From an uncultured Lachnospiraceae bacterium (GTDB lineage Bacteria; Bacillota; Clostridia; Lachnospirales; Lachnospiraceae): a DNA stretch of 27,431 nt. The notes below the pieces were generated by a model that saw nothing but the letters and a program-made list of their open reading frames with translations, did no database searches and was not told the DNA's origin. Made by a program: the position numbers and the translations under genes. Positions 15,421-23,490 of the stretch are shown here, piece by piece. Numbering within the stretch: the first letter of the stretch is position 1; each line of letters starts with the position of its first letter. The stretch spans positions 41,361 through 68,791 of the forward strand of contig CAJTYJ010000016.1 of the NCBI GenBank assembly GCA_910583895.1, given 5' to 3'.

Positions 15421-16519
15421 AGGAAAAAAAAGGCTGTCATGGCTGGACTTTGGGAAAGCAGCGGGGATCCTGGTGGTGCTTTTGGTTCACGCGGAGTGCA
15501 GCCTGGGGCCTCTCACTTTTTATGGAGGCATGTTCTATATGCCGGTCTTTTTTGTGGCGGCGGGGTATACGTTCCGTTTTCAGAAGGAAGAGTGCTATGG
15601 GGACTGGCTGAAGAAAAAAGCAAAGCGGCTGCTTGTGCCTTATTTTGGAGTCAGTGCTTTTTTGTGGCTGTTTTTCTGGGTGAAAGATTCGCTTCTTGCA
15701 GGAAATCCAGGGGATCTGAAATGGTGGTCCATACTGGGCATTTTTTATTCCCGCAACCAGATGTATGCGAATGCCTCCAAGCCCCTGGTGCTTCTGGACA
15801 TGCTCAACGCGCCGCTTTGGTTTTTGACGGCCATGTTTTTGACTTATGCCTGGTATGGACTGATCAGCAGAAGTAAAAGAAAGTATGTGTTTTTGCTTCT
15901 TGGAGCCGCCGGATCGATAGTCTGGCACTACAGCGGCGGGGGGACGTTTTTCTTTCTTGGGGGCATCGGATCCATGATCGGATATTACAGTCAGGGATGC
16001 CTGCTTCCATGGAGTTTGGAGGCGGTGCCGTATTTTGCCTGCTATTTTGCAGCAGGAGAGTGGTTCCGGCAGCAGAAAAAAGAAAAAATGCTGGGAGAAT
16101 TGTGGTGCCTGGGGATGCTTACCGTGGTATTTCTTATCAGTGCGATGCTCAATGGTTCCATGAATTTATCCAACGGCAATTATGGGCATTCCATGCTTCT
16201 TGGTCTGGCGGCGGGAATCAGCGGATCTTTTCTGGTCTTTGGCGCAGGCATGTTTTTGGAGCGAAAGGCGCCGGCCGTTATGGGGGTGGTCTCTCTTGTG
16301 GGCCAAAACACTCTGACCATCCTGTGTTTTCATATGTTTCTTTTTATGTTTATCAAGACCGGGGCATCCGTGTTGGGGCTGTCTGCGGCAGTCACAAAGG
16401 CGCTGCTGGTTCTTCTAAGCCTGGTGATTCTGACCGCCGCAGGCTGCATGGTTCCTAAGATTTTTTCACAATTCAGGTCGCGTATTTTCCCTTTTTCATC
16501 GAAAAACAGATCGGTTTAA
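15395..16519 (+). CDS. second acyltransferase-3 family membrane protein
   Basis: A 374-aa polytopic protein starting LSWLDFGKAAGILVVLLVHA, the acyltransferase-3 opening with its His, then MPVFFVAAGYTF and KKKAKRLLVPYF. The middle has PLWFLTAMFLTY, and the late motif is LTILCFHMFLF. This form is closer to the Fuc4NAc/inner-membrane acetyltransferase subgroup than to its neighbour. No ATG is suitable: TTG at 15395 has AGGAG nine bases upstream (15381-15385), while the frame itself opens at a TTG at 15359. It therefore overlaps the previous gene by 26 bases. It is the last gene of the polysaccharide locus; no terminator is visible before the convergent gene that ends at 16564. Confidence 0.82.
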   Translation: MNASLEKDKGKKRLSWLDFGKAAGILVVLLVHAECSLGPLTFYGGMFYMPVFFVAAGYTFRFQKEECYGDWLKKKAKRLLVPYFGVSAFLWLFFWVKDSLLAGNPGDLKWWSILGIFYSRNQMYANASKPLVLLDMLNAPLWFLTAMFLTYAWYGLISRSKRKYVFLLLGAAGSIVWHYSGGGTFFFLGGIGSMIGYYSQGCLLPWSLEAVPYFACYFAAGEWFRQQKKEKMLGELWCLGMLTVVFLISAMLNGSMNLSNGNYGHSMLLGLAAGISGSFLVFGAGMFLERKAPAVMGVVSLVGQNTLTILCFHMFLFMFIKTGASVLGLSAAVTKALLVLLSLVILTAAGCMVPKIFSQFRSRIFPFSSKNRSV

Positions 16520-16563
16520 ACGGCTCGGGGCAGGACCTGTCATCTACCGCAGGAAGGAAGGTG

Positions 16564-17748
16564 CTATAAAGTTTTCTTCAGAAGCTGATTCAGATAGATA
16601 TCCTGTACCTGCTGTGCCACGCCGATGATGCTGGACTGGTACTTTTTGGCAAAGGGAAGAATCGTAAGCTTGTCTTTGAACGGATAGAACAAAGGCTGAG
16701 GTTCTTCCATGACAGCGCCGAACATATCCCAGTAGTCGTCCACACTCTCTCCGCAGATCAGGATGATCTCCGGGTTGTAGACGCAGGCCAGATTGTTGAT
16801 GCCGATTTTTATGTAGGAGCAGGCCTGGGTGATCAGCTCTCTGGCCCAGGGAATCTCTGAAAGCCAGGCCTGGTGGATCTCCTCCAAAAGGGTGATGGAA
16901 GGTTCGTGGGCCTGGGCCCGTTTGATCAGGGCTTCTTCGGCGATAAAAGTCTGAAGGCAGCCCCGGTTGCCGCAGTCGCAGAGCATGCCGTCCGGCTCCA
17001 CAATCGTATGGCCGATCTCGGAGAAGGAGACCCGGCCGGGCCGTGTGAACAGGCTGCCCTGACACCAGAATGCGGAGCCAACTCCGGACCCGAGGCAGAT
17101 GCAGGCGACCGATTTTTCTTTGTATTCCGGGTGCAGGACCAACTGTCCGACCAGAGAGGAATTACAGTCATTTTCCACAACAACATTTTCAAAACAGAAT
17201 TTTTCGATCACCGCCCGGCGGATGTTGATGCCTTTCCACTTCAGCTGAGGCGTAAATTCCAGTATTTCCGAATCGTTCATAACGCCGACTACACTGACCC
17301 CGATGCCGCAGATCCGGTCCGGGGTCACCGCCGTCTGGTTTAAGGTGCTCAGATAAAGGTCATAGGCGATATCCAGGATCTGTTCCATGGTGGGGGAGGC
17401 GATGGTGATCCGGGTGTACTCATCCGCGATGATCTGCTTGCGGAAATTTAAGAGGGCCACGTGGATATAGCCCGAGTCAATATTGATGCCGACGGAGTAA
17501 AAGGCATCCGGATTGATTGCCAGCCAGGCGGCGGTCCGTCCAACCTTTTTTTCTTCGGCGGGGGTTTCTCTTAACAGGTTTATCGAAAGCATACTGGTGA
17601 CAAAACGGGTGATACTGGTGGGACTCATCCCTGAGATTTTCGCCAGATCCGCCCGGGAGATGGGGGTTTTGTCATAAAGGATATTAAAAATAGTAGTCAG
17701 ATTGGCCAGTTTCATATCGGCCTGTGCTTTTGTCAATCCTTTTTTCAT
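16564..17748 (-). CDS. ROK-family transcriptional repressor (XylR/NagC-type)
   Basis: This 394-aa regulator has an N-terminal winged helix-turn-helix (residues about 15-75; KTPISRADLAKISGMSPTSITR) and a ROK sugar-binding domain. The ROK part shows GINIDSGYIHVAL, VENDCNSSLVGQ, the GSGVGSAFW loop and the zinc signature EIGHT...CDCGNRGCLQ. ROK repressors release DNA when their sugar or sugar-phosphate binds. It is transcribed away from the operon starting at 17923, with a shared 174-base control region containing palindromes, so that operon is its likely target and it probably regulates itself. A ROK kinase in the operon may make or use the inducer. The 44-base gap at its 3' end shows no obvious terminator. 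Confidence 0.9.
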   Translation of the reverse strand: MKKGLTKAQADMKLANLTTIFNILYDKTPISRADLAKISGMSPTSITRFVTSMLSINLLRETPAEEKKVGRTAAWLAINPDAFYSVGINIDSGYIHVALLNFRKQIIADEYTRITIASPTMEQILDIAYDLYLSTLNQTAVTPDRICGIGVSVVGVMNDSEILEFTPQLKWKGINIRRAVIEKFCFENVVVENDCNSSLVGQLVLHPEYKEKSVACICLGSGVGSAFWCQGSLFTRPGRVSFSEIGHTIVEPDGMLCDCGNRGCLQTFIAEEALIKRAQAHEPSITLLEEIHQAWLSEIPWARELITQACSYIKIGINNLACVYNPEIILICGESVDDYWDMFGAVMEEPQPLFYPFKDKLTILPFAKKYQSSIIGVAQQVQDIYLNQLLKKTL

Positions 17749-17794
17749 AACCGTTTTCCTTTACTTTTTCCAAAATGAGTCATATTTTAATTCT

Positions 17795-17823
17795 ATCTTA
17801 CTGTGAATAACAAAATATGTCAA
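17795..17823 (-). promoter_or_regulatory. promoter of the ROK regulator gene
   Basis: On the minus strand TTGACA (plus-strand 17818-17823) is followed after 17 bases by TAAGAT (17795-17800). The -35 is perfect consensus and the -10 differs at one position. Transcription would begin near 17788, about 40 bases before ATG 17748. Confidence 0.8.
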
Positions 17824-17826
17824 CGT

Positions 17827-17843
17827 AATTAAAATATTTAATT
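17827..17843. promoter_or_regulatory. AT-rich palindrome, candidate ROK operator
   Basis: AATTAAA (17827-17833) and TTTAATT (17837-17843) are perfect inverted repeats around ATA. It starts four bases upstream of the regulator's -35 and lies 19 bases before the operon's -35. AT-rich palindromes of this form are typical of Mlc/NagC/XylR-type operators, so a repressor bound here could act on both promoters. Confidence 0.55.
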
Positions 17844-17854
17844 CCACCAGTGGA
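17843..17854. promoter_or_regulatory. second palindrome TCCAC-CA-GTGGA in the divergent promoter region
   Basis: TCCAC (17843-17847) and GTGGA (17850-17854) are inverted around CA, ending eight bases before the operon's -35. It is GC-richer than the adjoining palindrome, so it may be a site for a different regulator or a half of a composite operator. Confidence 0.4.
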
Positions 17855-17862
17855 GAAATATA

Positions 17863-17891
17863 TTGACATCCAGAAAAATGTAGGATATAAT
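17863..17891 (+). promoter_or_regulatory. consensus promoter of the eight-gene operon
   Basis: TTGACA (17863-17868), 17 bases, TATAAT (17886-17891): a full sigma-A consensus at both hexamers. The start would be near 17898, about 25 bases before ATG 17923. A promoter this strong nearly always needs a repressor, here presumably the divergent ROK protein. Confidence 0.92.
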
Positions 17892-17922
17892 AAACAAAAA
17901 AATGAGAGAGGGAGTGAAAATT

Positions 17923-19341
17923 ATGGTCAAAGTGACAAAGGCCGATCCCCTTTTTCTGTCCGAAGTGAATATGCCGGTTCTGGAGCTTGCAAAAGAAGAC
18001 TATGAAGCCCGGATCCGGAGGCTGGCAGAAAGGATCAAAGCCCGGAACCTGACGCATATGGTGATCTATGGCGATCGGGAGCATTTTTCTAATGTGGAGT
18101 ATTTTACCCACTACGACTGCCGGTTCGAAGAGACGCTTCTGGTGGTGGATGCACAGGGCAGCTGTTCCATCCTGTTGGGCAATGAAGGGATGGGTTACAG
18201 CAGTGTGATCCTGGTTGAGATCCGCCGTTATCTGTACCAGAATTTTTCACTCCAGGGACAGCCAAGGGATCGTCTAAGAGGGCTGACGGAAATTCTCCGG
18301 GAGACGGGGATTGATGAAAACTCCAGGATCGGCGTGGCAGGGATCAAGTATTTTGAGAAAGGAACGATCGATTCCGATCCGGAGCAGACTTATGATCTGC
18401 CGGAATATATCATGGACGGGATCCGGAAGACCAAAGGAGCCATGGTGAATGCTACGGCGGAGCTGACCGGAGTGCCGGACGGGATCCGGATGCGTCTTTA
18501 TACGGCCAAAGAGATTGCCTGGGCCGAATCCGCCGGGAACCGGGCGGCGGCTGTGGTACAGCGTCTTTTGAAAAATCTGAAAGAAGGAATTCGGGAAGAA
18601 GAGATGGCCTGTCTTGGGGGCGCCGGATTCGACCCGCAGAACACCCATCCGCTGGTGAACTTTGGAGCAAGGAGCGTGGCTGTCGGCATGGGATCTCCCG
18701 GGCTGTCTAAGTTAAAGGCAGGAGAAGTGGGGGGACTTTGCTACAGCGTCCGGGGAAATCTCACCTCCCGGGCAGGGGTGATGGCTTACGATGAGACTGG
18801 ATACCAGGAAGCGTTAAAGCCATACCTGGAATGTTTTTATAAAAAGTATTATGAGGCGGTGGCGGCCTGGTACCGGACGGCGAGGGTAGGGGCTACCGGA
18901 GGGGAGCTGTACGATGCCGTGATGGATCTGATCGGCGAAGAATCGTTTGGCGTCACTTTAAATCCAGGGCATTTTACAGGGACAGAGGAGTGGAGCAACG
19001 CCATCACTGCAAAAGGGTCTGCGATACCGGTGCCGGATGGTGCATTTATGCAGGTGGACATCATCGCCCACGGAGATGATCCGGTGCGGACCGGGATCTG
19101 CGAGGATGCGGTGGTGATTGCCGGAAAAGAACTCCAAGAAGAGCTTCAAAAAGCGTATCCAGAAGTATATGAACGTATTCAGAAGCGCAGGAAGGTGATG
19201 CAGGAAGTTCTTGGTCTGACGCTGCATGAGGATGTACTTCCCATGAGCAACCTAAACGGGGCTTACTATCCATTCATGCTGAACACGGATCTGGTATTCA
19301 CGATCAGGGATGACAAAACCTGCAGCTGTTCAGGCAGATAG
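17923..19341 (+). CDS. creatinase-fold (M24-like) hydrolase, paralog A
   Basis: A 472-aa cytoplasmic protein with the two-domain creatinase/aminopeptidase P plan: an N-terminal domain (to about 190, with YGDREH, RFEE and LGNE) and a pita-bread domain. By-eye alignment with M24 peptidases shows the two metal-binding Asp missing (the region reads GNLTSRAGVM), the His kept (NPGHFTG, His350), the first Glu replaced by Asp379 (MQVDI) and the last Glu kept (CEDAVVI, Glu394). It may therefore act like creatinase, a metal-free member that cleaves a small C-N bond, rather than as a peptidase. GAGGGAG before 17923 sets that ATG over the in-frame 17902. It is first in the operon; a paralog is last. Confidence 0.78.
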   Translation: MVKVTKADPLFLSEVNMPVLELAKEDYEARIRRLAERIKARNLTHMVIYGDREHFSNVEYFTHYDCRFEETLLVVDAQGSCSILLGNEGMGYSSVILVEIRRYLYQNFSLQGQPRDRLRGLTEILRETGIDENSRIGVAGIKYFEKGTIDSDPEQTYDLPEYIMDGIRKTKGAMVNATAELTGVPDGIRMRLYTAKEIAWAESAGNRAAAVVQRLLKNLKEGIREEEMACLGGAGFDPQNTHPLVNFGARSVAVGMGSPGLSKLKAGEVGGLCYSVRGNLTSRAGVMAYDETGYQEALKPYLECFYKKYYEAVAAWYRTARVGATGGELYDAVMDLIGEESFGVTLNPGHFTGTEEWSNAITAKGSAIPVPDGAFMQVDIIAHGDDPVRTGICEDAVVIAGKELQEELQKAYPEVYERIQKRRKVMQEVLGLTLHEDVLPMSNLNGAYYPFMLNTDLVFTIRDDKTCSCSGR

Positions 19342-19350
19342 GAGAGAGCC

Positions 19351-20370
19351 ATGTATACAAAATTAGTCAGCGAATATCGTTTTGATCCGTCAGAGGATCC
19401 GGCAAGTGCCGTTTTTGATCTGATGCATTACGGATATCTGTGTATTGTGGATGAGCATTCCCGGGTGGTGTACAGTGCCGGGGACAGTGGGGATCTGGTA
19501 TTTTACCGTTCTGCGTCGAAACCGATTCAGTCTCTTCCGGTCTTTAAGTACGGGCTGGACAAGGAGTACGGGATCGAAGAGAAAGAGTCTGTGATTTTGT
19601 CCGCGTCCCACGGAGGCTGTCCGTATCATGTGGAGGCGGTGGAGAGCATTCTGAAAAAGGCAGGCTATACGGAGGACATTCTCTGTATGAATCCGGCTCA
19701 TCCGGCGGATGAAAAGGCCAACGAAGAGCGGATTCGGGCAGGGATACCAAAAAGAAAGATCTACCACAACTGCTCTGGAAAGCATGCAGCGCTTCTCCTG
19801 GTGCAAAAATATCTGGGAGGACCGGCGGAAGATTACTGGAAGGTGGACACACCGGTCTGTCAGGAGATCGCCGATACCATCAAAGCCATGGCGGAGACCG
19901 ACCGGATGAAGGTGGGGGTAGACGGCTGCGGGGTTCCGGTGTTTGCTGTTGGTATGAAAAATATTGCTGTTTCCTATAAAAATCTTGCCTGCATTGATAC
20001 GATACCCGATGAGGCATTGCAGCGGGCGGCCGCAGACAACACCGGCCGGATCATGAGGCATCCGGAGATGATGCGGGGGGAGGGTTTCCTGTGTACCATC
20101 ATGAACAAGGATCCCAACATCATCGCCAAAGGGGGAGCCAACGGAGTCTATGGCTTTGGGCTGAAAAAACAACGTCTGGGCGTTGCATTTAAATTGATTG
20201 ACGGCACAGAAGAAGCCTGGTCATTCGTGGCGAAGGAAGTGCTGAGGGCATTGGGAGCCCTTACTCCGGAGCATGAGAAGCGCCTGGACAGCCTGCATCC
20301 GACGTATTTTGTCAACGACAATGAACGGGTGGTTGGAGAGCGGAGATTTGAAGTGAACATAGCAATTTAA
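19351..20370 (+). CDS. L-asparaginase of the AnsA/Rhizobium ReAII type (asparaginase II family)
   Basis: The 339-aa protein matches the COG4448 'asparaginase II' family exemplified by Rhizobium etli ReAII, a serine-lysine enzyme unrelated to the E. coli asparaginases. Visible motifs are RSASKP (Ser54, Lys57, the presumed catalytic pair), SHGG, NCSGKH (Cys141, Lys144) and DGCGVP (Cys193), the last two supplying the zinc-site residues. It lacks a signal peptide, so it would work in the cytoplasm, releasing ammonia from asparagine or cleaving an N-substituted asparagine-like amide. GGAGAG lies just upstream and the gap to paralog A is nine bases. Its pairing with an amino-acid importer and sugar kinase suggests a conjugated substrate. 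Confidence 0.85.
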   Translation: MYTKLVSEYRFDPSEDPASAVFDLMHYGYLCIVDEHSRVVYSAGDSGDLVFYRSASKPIQSLPVFKYGLDKEYGIEEKESVILSASHGGCPYHVEAVESILKKAGYTEDILCMNPAHPADEKANEERIRAGIPKRKIYHNCSGKHAALLLVQKYLGGPAEDYWKVDTPVCQEIADTIKAMAETDRMKVGVDGCGVPVFAVGMKNIAVSYKNLACIDTIPDEALQRAAADNTGRIMRHPEMMRGEGFLCTIMNKDPNIIAKGGANGVYGFGLKKQRLGVAFKLIDGTEEAWSFVAKEVLRALGALTPEHEKRLDSLHPTYFVNDNERVVGERRFEVNIAI

Positions 20371-20398
20371 AAAAGCATTCATTTTAGGAGGTAAAGGT

Positions 20399-21235
20399 AT
20401 GAAAAAAGGTACAAAGCAAAGAGTATGGTCACTGGTGCTGGCTGTGATGACGGCAGTTGGATGTCTTGCGGGATGCGGATCATCCGGAGGGGGAAATGCT
20501 GCAGGTTCTGACAAGCTGAGTGAAATCATCGAAAAGGGCAAGATTGTCGTGGGTGTCAATCCGCCCGGAGAGCCGATCTGTTTTTATGACGATCAGGGAA
20601 ATCTGATTGGCTATGATGTGGATTTCGCTTACAAGCTGGGAGAAGTTCTGGGCGTGGAAGTGGAGCTTGTGGAGGTGAACGGGGAAAACCGGATCAGCTC
20701 TGTCACTTCCGGAAGGGTGGATGTGATTTTTGCCAATATCACCGGCAATCTGGAACGGGCGAAAAGTATTAACTTCTCGATTCCATATCTGAGAACCGGT
20801 ATCAAGATGGGTACAAGAAAGGGGATGGACGAGGTACAGGAGGTAGCGGATCTCAATGATGCGAAGTACACCGTAGCCATCGCCAGCGGCACAACGGGAG
20901 AAGAACTGGTCCTGGAGTACGCTCCAAATGCCAAGATCAGCTACGTTGCAAGTTTTTCTGATCAGCTTCTGGCAGTCCAGGAAGGAAAATGCGACGCGAT
21001 CTTCGAGGATGGAACGTCCATCGATTATGCGGCGGGCCAGGGCGATTACCTGGAATCGAAGCCTATGGTCTATACCTCTGATCCGATCTGTATCGGTTAC
21101 ATCAAAGGGGACCCGGACTTTGGGAGATATCTGGATATGTTTGTGTCCAATATGATCAGCAGCGGGTTCCAGGCAGAGTGCTATTACAAATGGTTCGGAT
21201 CAGAGTACACGGGAACACTTGATCATCCATGGTAA
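20399..21235 (+). CDS. polar amino-acid ABC transporter substrate-binding lipoprotein
   Basis: The 278-aa protein starts with a lipoprotein signal peptide: basic KKGTKQR, hydrophobic core, lipobox LAGC with Cys26 as the lipidated residue. The mature part is a SBP_bac_3 domain. The Arg in NLERAKSINFSIPY and the Asp in DAIFEDGTS fall at the positions that hold the carboxylate and amino group of amino-acid ligands in HisJ-type proteins, so the ligand probably has a free amino-acid end. AGGAGG at 20386-20391 gives a strong start. A 16-bp hairpin follows the stop, which may raise its mRNA level over that of the permeases. Side-chain specificity cannot be read from sequence. Confidence 0.9.
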   Translation: MKKGTKQRVWSLVLAVMTAVGCLAGCGSSGGGNAAGSDKLSEIIEKGKIVVGVNPPGEPICFYDDQGNLIGYDVDFAYKLGEVLGVEVELVEVNGENRISSVTSGRVDVIFANITGNLERAKSINFSIPYLRTGIKMGTRKGMDEVQEVADLNDAKYTVAIASGTTGEELVLEYAPNAKISYVASFSDQLLAVQEGKCDAIFEDGTSIDYAAGQGDYLESKPMVYTSDPICIGYIKGDPDFGRYLDMFVSNMISSGFQAECYYKWFGSEYTGTLDHPW

Positions 21236-21249
21236 TGTAGGGGAAAGGC

Positions 21250-21286
21250 CATACAGGGAGATCCGTCTTCGGAGTCTCCCTGTATG
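21250..21286 (+). promoter_or_regulatory. intercistronic hairpin between binding-protein and permease genes
   Basis: CATACAGGGAGA (21250-21261) pairs perfectly with TCTCCCTGTATG (21275-21286); the stem continues inward as TCCG/CGGA around TCTT with one bulged G (21274). No T tract follows, so it is not a full terminator. Such hairpins after binding-protein genes often protect the upstream message and lower downstream expression, giving excess binding protein. Confidence 0.7.
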
Positions 21287-21353
21287 CATCTTCTGCCGGT
21301 ATTTTGGAATGTATCGAGACTTTGCCGGCTGACGGTAAGAAAGGATTTCTGCT

Positions 21354-22019
21354 ATGTATAGACTTAGTTTTCGGTTTTTATCGAATCCTCAGTATCTGGC
21401 GCTATTGAAGGAGGGGGCGGTCAACACGGTGATCATCACCTTTTTCTGCCTGATCTTTGGATTTATGATTGGACTTGTGATCGCCTTGTTTCGGCAGTCC
21501 CGGAATCAAGTGCTTCGGTTCTTTGGGGCATTCTGGGTAGATTTTTTAAGAAATACGCCGTTTTTAGTTCAGCTGTTTTTCTTCTATTATGGGCTTCCTC
21601 AGCTTGGAATAGATACAAATCCTCTGGTCACTTCGATCATTGCTCTCAGCATCAACGTCAGCGCAGGAAACTGCGAGGTGATCCGTGCCGGGCTGATGGC
21701 GGTGAAAAAAAGCTATTATGAGTGTGCGGCAGCTCTGGGATTTGGCCCGCTTCAGACCATCCGGTATGTGGTGCTTCCGATTTCCCTTCGGGTAGCCTTC
21801 AAGCCGCTGGTCAATAATTTTGTAAATCTGGTCCTGACCACGTCCGTCTGCTTTTCCATTACGGTTGTGGATATGATGGGGGCAAGCAAGATCATCAATG
21901 GACGGGTGGACAGGCCCTTTGAGATCTATTTGTTGCTTTTGGTTTCATACTGCTGTCTGACTTTCCTGATCTCCACGATTTCCAAGATTGTGGACAAAAA
22001 GATCGCCATTACACTTTAG
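21354..22019 (+). CDS. polar amino-acid ABC transporter permease (first)
   Basis: A 221-aa HisQM/GlnP-type permease with five hydrophobic segments. NTVIITFF at the N-terminus and FLRNTPFLVQLFFFYYGLP are family signatures, and the EAA coupling loop reads EVIRAGLMAVKKSYYECAAALG and on to VVLPISLR, with Cys-Ala replacing the usual Glu-Ala-Ala. It should form a heterodimer with the next permease in the cytoplasmic membrane. AAAGGA lies upstream of the ATG. The 118-base gap before it contains the hairpin at 21250-21286. Confidence 0.9.
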   Translation: MYRLSFRFLSNPQYLALLKEGAVNTVIITFFCLIFGFMIGLVIALFRQSRNQVLRFFGAFWVDFLRNTPFLVQLFFFYYGLPQLGIDTNPLVTSIIALSINVSAGNCEVIRAGLMAVKKSYYECAAALGFGPLQTIRYVVLPISLRVAFKPLVNNFVNLVLTTSVCFSITVVDMMGASKIINGRVDRPFEIYLLLLVSYCCLTFLISTISKIVDKKIAITL

Positions 22020-22046
22020 TACGACTAGAAAGGAGAGGGTACATAC

Positions 22047-22724
22047 ATGCAGGATGTTCATGTAATCGGTCAATATGCCCATCTTTCCACCGGGGATATT
22101 GCCACGTTTGCCCAGGCGTGTGCCATCACGCTTTTCGTTACACTGGTTTCTCTTTTGATTGGAACCATTCTGGGAACAGCCCTTGGCATTGTGCGCTGTT
22201 CCAGACATAAAGTCATCCGTTTTCTTCCTCTGATTCTGATGGAGCCCCTGCGCAATTCTCCGCTGGTGGTTCAGCTTTTTTTGGTCTATTTTGGGCTTCC
22301 GGTGGTAGCGGGAATTCTGCTGCAGCCATATTCAGCGGCCATACTGACGCTGTCACTGAACACCGCGGCATTTTTTGCCGTGCTGATCCATAATTCCATC
22401 ATGGCGATCCCCAGATCTCAGTGGGAGGCCGGCTATGCCCTGGGACACGGAAAAGCGTCCACGTTCCTGCAGGTGATCGCGCCTCAGGCATTTCGGCTGC
22501 TTCTGCCTCAGGCGATCACCCTGTATATCGGTCAGCTCCAGTGTTCGTCCATGATTTCGCTGATCAGTCTGAAAGATATCTGCCGGGTGGGACAGATCGT
22601 GTCCGTCCGCACCATGCAGCCCTTTGCTGTATGGGGGATTGTATTCGCGCTGTACTATGTGGTCTCTTTCCCGCTGGCGCGTCTGGCTGCTTATCTGGAA
22701 AAACGAGTGAACTTTTCATATTGA
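22047..22724 (+). CDS. polar amino-acid ABC transporter permease (second)
   Basis: A 225-aa permease of the same family. AITLFVTLVSLLIGTILG opens the membrane domain, PLRNSPLVVQLFLVYFGLP is the conserved second-segment motif, and the EAA loop is SIMAIPRSQWEAGYALGHG with VIAPQAFRLLLP. It is clearly distinct from its neighbour, as expected for a heterodimeric importer. AAAGGAGAGG precedes the ATG. Its stop is 13 bases before the ATPase start. Confidence 0.9.
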   Translation: MQDVHVIGQYAHLSTGDIATFAQACAITLFVTLVSLLIGTILGTALGIVRCSRHKVIRFLPLILMEPLRNSPLVVQLFLVYFGLPVVAGILLQPYSAAILTLSLNTAAFFAVLIHNSIMAIPRSQWEAGYALGHGKASTFLQVIAPQAFRLLLPQAITLYIGQLQCSSMISLISLKDICRVGQIVSVRTMQPFAVWGIVFALYYVVSFPLARLAAYLEKRVNFSY

Positions 22725-22737
22725 TGAGGTGAATGAT

Positions 22738-23472
22738 ATGGCAATGATAGAAGTGAAAAATATTACAAAAAGCTATGGAGATCTGACAGTGCTAAAAGAT
22801 TTCAGCGTGGATTTCCATCACAGCGGAGTGACGGTGATTCTGGGTCCCAGCGGTACCGGAAAAAGCACGCTCCTTCGCTGCATCAACGGGCTGGAAAAGA
22901 CAAACCAGGGAGATATCCTGGTGGACGGACTGTCTGTCAATGACAAGAAAAACTTAAAACAGATCCGTATGACCTGCGGCATGGTTTTTCAGCATACGGT
23001 GATCTTTCCGCACATGAATGTGCTGGACAATCTGATCATGTCTCCGATGAAGCTTTTGAAAGTACCCAAAGGCGAGGCCATCGACAAGGCCAGATTCTAT
23101 CTGAAAAAGGTGGGACTGGAATCCAAGGAAAAATCCATGCACAATGAGCTGTCCGGCGGCGAGCAGCAGAGGATCGCCATAGCCAGGGCCCTGATGATGA
23201 ACCCAAAGGCGCTTCTTTTGGACGAGATCACTTCTGCACTGGATCCGGAGATGACGCGGGAGGTTCAAAATGTGCTGGAAAGTCTGGCAGCGGACGGGGT
23301 CTGTATGCTCTGCGTGACTCATGAGATGTCCTTTGCCAAGGACGTGGCCAGCCGGATTATTTTTTTGGACGGCGGAAGGATGGTGTGTGATGCATCCAAG
23401 GAGGATTTCTTCGGTTCCATTCGTCAGGAAAATGAGAGAATCCATAAGTTTTTAAGTTTTATTGGAGAATGA
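22738..23472 (+). CDS. polar amino-acid ABC transporter ATP-binding protein
   Basis: The 244-aa ATPase of the importer. Walker A is GPSGTGKST, the Q loop is GMVFQHTVIFPHMNVLDNL, the signature LSGGEQQRIAIARAL and the switch His in CVTHEM. Walker B reads LLLDEITSALDPE, where Ile replaces the usual Pro, a minor known variation. The open frame includes a GTG at 22729, but AGGTG at 22727-22731 fits ATG 22738 with six-base spacing. With the lipoprotein and two permeases it completes a four-gene importer of the GlnHPQ/HisJQMP class. Confidence 0.92.
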   Translation: MAMIEVKNITKSYGDLTVLKDFSVDFHHSGVTVILGPSGTGKSTLLRCINGLEKTNQGDILVDGLSVNDKKNLKQIRMTCGMVFQHTVIFPHMNVLDNLIMSPMKLLKVPKGEAIDKARFYLKKVGLESKEKSMHNELSGGEQQRIAIARALMMNPKALLLDEITSALDPEMTREVQNVLESLAADGVCMLCVTHEMSFAKDVASRIIFLDGGRMVCDASKEDFFGSIRQENERIHKFLSFIGE

Positions 23473-23490
23473 AAAGGTGGAAACAGAATT

